Source: Lachnospiraceae bacterium
GTDB taxonomy: Bacteria > Bacillota_A > Clostridia > Lachnospirales > Lachnospiraceae
Reading direction: 5' to 3'
Assembly (NCBI GenBank): GCA_017613055.1
Contig: JAGAES010000018.1
Span: 1 to 25,665 of the forward strand
DNA length: 25,665 nt
Shown here: piece after piece, positions 24,475-25,665 of the stretch
Numbering within the stretch: position 1 is the stretch's first letter
Layout of the letters: each line of letters starts with the position of its first letter
Notes under the pieces: model-generated
What the model was told of the DNA's origin: nothing
Database searches by the model: none
Seen by the model: the letters and a program-made list of their open reading frames with translations, nothing else
Position numbers and translations under genes: made by a program

Positions 24475-24502
24475 GTTCTCCCTCCTCGTTTCTGCTCCTT
24501 CA

Positions 24503-24531
24503 ATCATACCCAACTATGCGGGTTCCGTCAA
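24503..24531 (-). promoter_or_regulatory. Sigma-A promoter for the CE2-deoC-deoD unit
   Basis: Minus-strand TTGACG (24526-24531), a 17-base spacer, and TATGAT (24503-24508). The -35 is part of a CCGTCAA/TTGACGG inverted repeat. Confidence 0.8.
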
Positions 24532-24596
24532 CCGGAAGTTTGCGGGGGCTTGACGGTTCCTGCTGCCCGGGCGCGCAGGAATCTGTCAGCCGTCAG
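24525..24596. repeat. Cluster of CCGTCA/TGACGG boxes upstream of the CE2-like gene
   Basis: CCGTCAA (24525-24531, over the -35), TTGACGG (24550-24556), then CTGTCAG and CCGTCAG in tandem (24583-24596). Between boxes two and three, TTCCTGC and GCAGGAA (24557-24563, 24575-24581) form an inner stem. The boxes could be a regulator binding array or the arms of alternative RNA or DNA hairpins. Confidence 0.45.
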
Positions 24597-24616
24597 AAAC
24601 CCGCTCCGGTTGACAT

Positions 24617-24650
24617 AAAAACACAGAGGACTGATAAACAATCCTCTGTG
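24617..24650 (-). terminator. Intrinsic terminator after carB
   Basis: Minus-strand CACAGAGGA (24650-24642) pairs with TCCTCTGTG (24630-24622) across an 11-base loop, followed by TTTTT (24621-24617). It lies 25 bases beyond the carB stop. Confidence 0.9.
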
Positions 24651-24674
24651 ATACGTTAATCTGTTACATTTTCA

Positions 24675-25665
24675 TCAGTGAATCTCGGCGTGGATTTCCT
24701 GCAGGGATTTCACTGTGTGCTCGGTGTGGGTCTTTACGTAGTGGATTCCGTCGGCGGTCGCAAGCGCTGCTGCCATCGTCGTTACGTAAGGAACCTTTGC
24801 CTTGATGGCGGCCTTACGGAGGTAACTGTCGTCATGCAGGCTGTTCTTTCCGATCGGGGAGTTTATCACGAGCTGAATCTGTCCGTTCGTAATCAGGTCG
24901 TAGCAGTTCGGGCGGCCCTCATACAGCTTGAGAATCTTCTCGGCGGGAACTCCCGCAGCCGCAAGGCGGTCATAAGTGCCGCCGGTCGCGTAAATCTTGA
25001 AGCCGTCAGCTGCAAGGGATTTCGCAACGGTAAGCGCCTCGTCCTTATCCTTGTCCTTTACGGAAATCAGCACGCTTCCGGAAAGCGGCAGCTTGCTCTG
25101 AATGGCTTCCTGCGCCTTGAAGAACGCTTCGCCGTAGGAAGGCGACATGCCGAGTACTTCACCGGTCGAACGCATCTCCGGTCCGAGAATCGGGTCAACC
25201 TCCGGGAACATATTGAACGGGAAAGCGGCTTCCTTTACGCCGTAGTTCGGAATCGTCATCTCATGAAGCTCCGGCAGAGGAGACTTCCGTCCGGTCAGCT
25301 CGGAAGTAATGATATCGGTTGCAATCGGCACCATGCGGATGTTACATACCTTCGAAACAAGCGGCACGGTACGGCTTGCTCTCGGATTGGCTTCGATGAC
25401 GAACACCTTTCCGTTCTCAATCGCGTACTGCATGTTCATAAGACCTTTGACATGCATCTCTTCGGCAATCTTTCTCGTGTATTCCTTAATCGTCTTCAGG
25501 TTTTCCTCAGAGATATGTACCGAAGGAAGGATGCAGGCGGAGTCACCGGAGTGAATGCCCGCAAGCTCGATATGCTCCATGACTGCCGGCACATAAGCGT
25601 GCGTTCCGTCGGAGATCGCGTCCGCCTCGCACTCGAGAGCATGGTTCAGGAAGCGATCGATCAGG
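24675..25665 (-). CDS. carB: Carbamoyl-phosphate synthase large subunit, C-terminal part
   Basis: About 330 codons, open to the right edge; the true start lies outside (full proteins are about 1,060-1,070 residues). The visible part covers the end of the second ATP-grasp unit (SDGTHAYVPAVMEHIELAG, IHSGDSACILPS, VIEANPRASRTVPLVSK) and the C-terminal MGS-like allosteric domain (SVLISVKDKDKDEA, DGFKIYATGGTYDRLA, LITNGQIQLVINSP). The enzyme makes carbamoyl phosphate for arginine and pyrimidines with the glutaminase CarA. The MGS domain is where UMP or ornithine act in characterised CarB. No frameshift is seen. A terminator follows, so carB ends its operon. Confidence 0.97.
   Translation of the reverse strand, partial: LIDRFLNHALECEADAISDGTHAYVPAVMEHIELAGIHSGDSACILPSVHISEENLKTIKEYTRKIAEEMHVKGLMNMQYAIENGKVFVIEANPRASRTVPLVSKVCNIRMVPIATDIITSELTGRKSPLPELHEMTIPNYGVKEAAFPFNMFPEVDPILGPEMRSTGEVLGMSPSYGEAFFKAQEAIQSKLPLSGSVLISVKDKDKDEALTVAKSLAADGFKIYATGGTYDRLAAAGVPAEKILKLYEGRPNCYDLITNGQIQLVINSPIGKNSLHDDSYLRKAAIKAKVPYVTTMAAALATADGIHYVKTHTEHTVKSLQEIHAEIH

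Overview
The window reads as chromosomal DNA of an anaerobic clostridial Firmicute, most likely Lachnospiraceae-like (inference). Support comes from strong AGGAGG ribosome sites, sigma-A-type promoters, intrinsic terminators and several TTG starts. The gene content also fits: CarD, a spore photoproduct lyase (SPL)-family protein, UPF0371, AzlCD, DUF3137/LemA and the Trx-like subunits of a NADH-linked hydrogenase-type complex. I see no tRNA, rRNA, CRISPR array, insertion sequence or prophage, and no gene-free stretch exceeds 300 bases.

Layout: almost everything is on the minus strand. At the left edge lie the 5' end of a NuoF/HydB-type gene and its upstream partner nuoE/hydC, then a carD gene. 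A divergent plus-strand cassette follows (1562-4079): an MTAN-like nucleosidase, an SPL-family radical SAM protein started by TTG inside the end of the nucleosidase gene, and a short-chain dehydrogenase, closed by a bidirectional terminator. The rest is minus-strand: DUF3137-lemA; a 547-residue membrane protein with pepT; then an SGNH hydrolase, mgtE, a membrane diguanylate cyclase and a GH130 phosphorylase. Next comes trpS, a membrane HD-GYP protein, UPF0371, asnA, azlC, azlD and an SGNH lipoprotein, all closely spaced. Last are a CE2-like esterase lipoprotein with deoC and deoD, and the 3' part of carB at the right edge.

Themes: (1) a synthase/hydrolase pair for cyclic-di-GMP whose six-helix membrane parts look related to each other; (2) three SGNH esterase-like proteins, two of them lipoproteins and one apparently cytoplasmic, plus a GH130 phosphorylase, suggesting handling of acetylated glycans such as mannans; (3) housekeeping and salvage genes (trpS, asnA, deoCD, carB, pepT, mgtE).

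The best candidates for something undescribed are the nucleosidase/SPL-like/SDR cassette, where the SPL-like protein seems to lack the canonical hydrogen-donor cysteine; the inside/outside SGNH paralog pair; the matched c-di-GMP enzymes; and a hairpin between the Shine-Dalgarno and start codon of lemA. Protein-family calls come from recognising motifs in the translations; no database search was run.
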